From Ohtaekwangia sp036786105 (GTDB lineage Bacteria; Bacteroidota; Bacteroidia; Cytophagales; Cyclobacteriaceae), in NCBI RefSeq assembly GCF_036786105.1, contig NZ_DAIQRQ010000014.1, positions 1 to 64,000 of the forward strand: 64,000 nt of DNA, given 5' to 3'. The notes beneath the pieces were generated by a model. It saw only the letters and a program-made list of their open reading frames with translations, was not told where the DNA came from and did no database searches. Within the stretch, counting starts at the first letter, position 1, and the number at the start of each line of letters is the position of its first letter. Position numbers and translations under genes: made by a program. Below, one piece after another: positions 63,232 to 64,000 of this stretch.

Positions 63232-63301
63232 TATAAAAATGAAAATCCCCCGAAGTCCTAGACCCCGGGGGATAATCACTGTCTATAGTTGGCTTTAATC
63301 T
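63232..63301 (-). ncRNA. Candidate small RNA, copy 1
   Basis: Read on the minus strand, a segment starting AGATTAAAGCCAACTATAG is followed by a stem ATCCCCC...GGGGGAT and the T-rich tail TTTTCATTTTTA. It matches 63556-63623 over nearly its full length; the differences fall mainly in the hairpin loop and the linker before the stem. TATCTTTG (63307-63314) lies seven bases upstream of the conserved start, so the repeated unit begins at the predicted transcription start. No coding potential is evident. I know of no described family. Confidence 0.6.
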
Positions 63302-63306
63302 TGAAT

Positions 63307-63314
63307 CAAAGATA
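63307..63314 (-). promoter_or_regulatory. -7 element of small RNA copy 1
   Basis: TATCTTTG on the minus strand matches TAnnTTTG and lies at the expected distance from the conserved 5' end. The -33 region has only a partial match (TATG, 20 bases upstream). Confidence 0.55.
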
Positions 63315-63555
63315 TAGCCCTAGTAAAAAAGTACCATAACTGAATCGGTCATCTGAAAATATAGCAGACGAATGGGATTATTTGCAGATAGATGGGCACT
63401 ATAAAAGTGCGGGAGATAATACTAAGAGAAGTAGCAGATCAACATCTTAAAAAACTGTTCCAACGCTCACCCTACTGGATCCAGTACCTTTTTGGAGTAA
63501 GCATGTAACAACGGTTTGGTTAAGCGACCTTTTAGAACAGCGTCCTGATAATGGC

Positions 63556-63623
63556 TATAAAATGAAAATCCCCCGAAGTACTCGACTAAGGGGGATTGTC
63601 ATGTCTATAGTTGGCTTTAATCT
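63556..63623 (-). ncRNA. Candidate small RNA, copy 2
   Basis: On the minus strand it starts with the same AGATTAAAGCCAACTATAG segment, then the ATCCCCC/GGGGGAT stem with a different loop, then TTTTCATTTTAT. The two copies are about 320 bases apart, start to start. A TAGTTTTA element (63628-63635) with TTG 19 bases upstream (63655-63657) is placed as for copy 1. The unit lies downstream of a small membrane-protein gene and could be made from its own promoter. Confidence 0.6.
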
Positions 63624-63627
63624 GTCG

Positions 63628-63657
63628 TAAAACTACATCTTTTTTTAGTATAATCAA
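63628..63657 (-). promoter_or_regulatory. Promoter-like elements of small RNA copy 2
   Basis: TTG (63655-63657), 19 bases, TAGTTTTA (63628-63635) on the minus strand. The -7 box differs from TAnnTTTG only at the last base. The predicted start falls within one base of the conserved 5' end. Confidence 0.5.
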
Positions 63658-63699
63658 CCGATTGCACAAAAAAATTAAGGAAAACCGTAAATTATCTGG

Positions 63700-63885
63700 T
63701 TACCTTTTTGAAATCGAGTCAATTTTAACAGAATCTTTAGTCATGTAAGTGTCTTTGATCCGCTCCTTCAATTGCGGTTTTGAGCCTGGAAAAGTGGTTC
63801 TCTTGCTGATGTCGTAACTCGCATATCCTATCAATATTACAAACACCACAGCAAACCCCGCGAATATTTTTTTACCCTTCGTCAT
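63700..63885 (-). CDS. Small single-helix membrane protein, 61 aa
   Basis: The ATG at 63885 (MTKGKKIFAGFAVVFVILIG) begins a short protein with one N-terminal membrane helix (about residues 6-24) followed by a basic/polar tail (FPGSKPQLKERIKDTYMTK). The positive residues before the helix suggest the C terminus is periplasmic. I recognise no family. It starts eight bases after the stop codon of the partial gene at the window edge, so it is likely in the same operon. Confidence 0.6.
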   Translation of the reverse strand: MTKGKKIFAGFAVVFVILIGYASYDISKRTTFPGSKPQLKERIKDTYMTKDSVKIDSISKR

Positions 63886-63893
63886 CGGTACTA

Positions 63894-64000
63894 TCAAATA
63901 TACTCCAGCACTTTATCCGCCAGCTCTACATTATCTGACAGCAATTCGTAGAACTGATCTTTATTGAATTTCAAAATTACAGTATCGGTTTGAGCCACCA
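63894..64000 (-). CDS. Partial CDS, cNMP-binding-domain-like C terminus
   Basis: The minus strand encodes the last 35 residues of a protein that continues beyond the window: VAQTDTVILKFNKDQFYELL followed by a helix SDNVELADKVLEYI and a TGA stop. The strand-helix pattern and the DTVILKFNKDQFYELL segment resemble the end of a cyclic-nucleotide-binding domain, as found in regulators and in some nucleotide translocases. The upstream part is missing, so the full architecture is unknown. Confidence 0.6.
   Translation of the reverse strand, partial: VAQTDTVILKFNKDQFYELLSDNVELADKVLEYI

Noticed and set aside
63241..63300. Possible short peptide MKIPRS on the plus strand of the repeated unit
   Set aside because: Both copies can be read as starting MKIPRS, but the frame diverges at once and the conserved DNA fits a minus-strand RNA with terminator better.
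63392..63508. 38-codon plus-strand open frame between the two small RNA copies
   Set aside because: Short, without recognisable family or initiation signal; it might be a decayed gene remnant but cannot be supported.

Overview
The window looks like a chromosome segment of a Bacteroidota bacterium, most likely order Cytophagales or a close relative. The evidence is a short 287-residue primary sigma factor, a BshB1 bacillithiol enzyme, families typical of this phylum (START-like, DUF3667, DUF349, DUF4097, DUF5777, LytTR/LytS pairs), and TAnnTTTG -7 promoter elements with few Shine-Dalgarno sequences. I see no phage, insertion sequence, CRISPR array or rRNA. One tRNA gene (Thr, TGT) is present. 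Most genes lie on the minus strand from 23 kb onward.

Layout. 0-16 kb is a mixed accessory and stress region: a single-domain response regulator, a Tat-exported Gfo/Idh/MocA oxidoreductase, a manganese catalase overlapping a DsbA-like oxidoreductase, a divergent NmrA-like/HxlR pair with a clear operator, an MFS exporter, two overlapping lipoprotein genes, an ABC transporter pair, an SDR, and an orphan MalK-type ATPase. 15.5-23.5 kb holds a DUF4097 repeat protein, a cyclase-TolB-TPR fusion, an aldo/keto reductase with an AraC regulator, a sorbosone-type dehydrogenase, a small DUF1328 membrane protein and an SPFH lipoprotein. 23.6-35 kb is core: tRNA-Thr, DUF349, YqgE, PdxH, then (minus strand) rpsO-pnp-rpoD-trxB-bshB1, preceded by an LptF/LptG-type permease and a START-like protein.

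35-50 kb contains a two-gene NHEJ repair set (ku at 37.5 kb, ligD at 44.7 kb) around a LytS/LytTR two-component system, an alpha/beta hydrolase, an AarF-type kinase with a TetR regulator, and TPR proteins. ligD sits at the end of an apparent operon with an MHS-type transporter and a DUF4184 membrane protein. 50-60 kb holds gyrA with a downstream TPR gene, an outer-membrane protein, an LpoB/COG3014 lipoprotein pair, rpe, a MetZ-like enzyme, OsmC and a sodium:solute symporter. 61-64 kb holds a DUF5777 barrel, YceI, a c-type-cytochrome-like lipoprotein, a small membrane protein and the 3' end of a gene with a cNMP-binding-like C terminus.

The least explained DNA is intergenic. Two copies of a roughly 70-nt minus-strand unit (63232-63301 and 63556-63623) each combine a -7-like element, a conserved 5' segment and a terminator hairpin, so they look like a duplicated small RNA gene. 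A 30-codon membrane-peptide ORF at 35155-35247 has its own dyad/promoter and terminator. A modular repeat family occurs at five intergenic sites, and an eleven-copy heptamer tract abuts the SDR stop codon. All functions are read from sequence alone; no database search was run.
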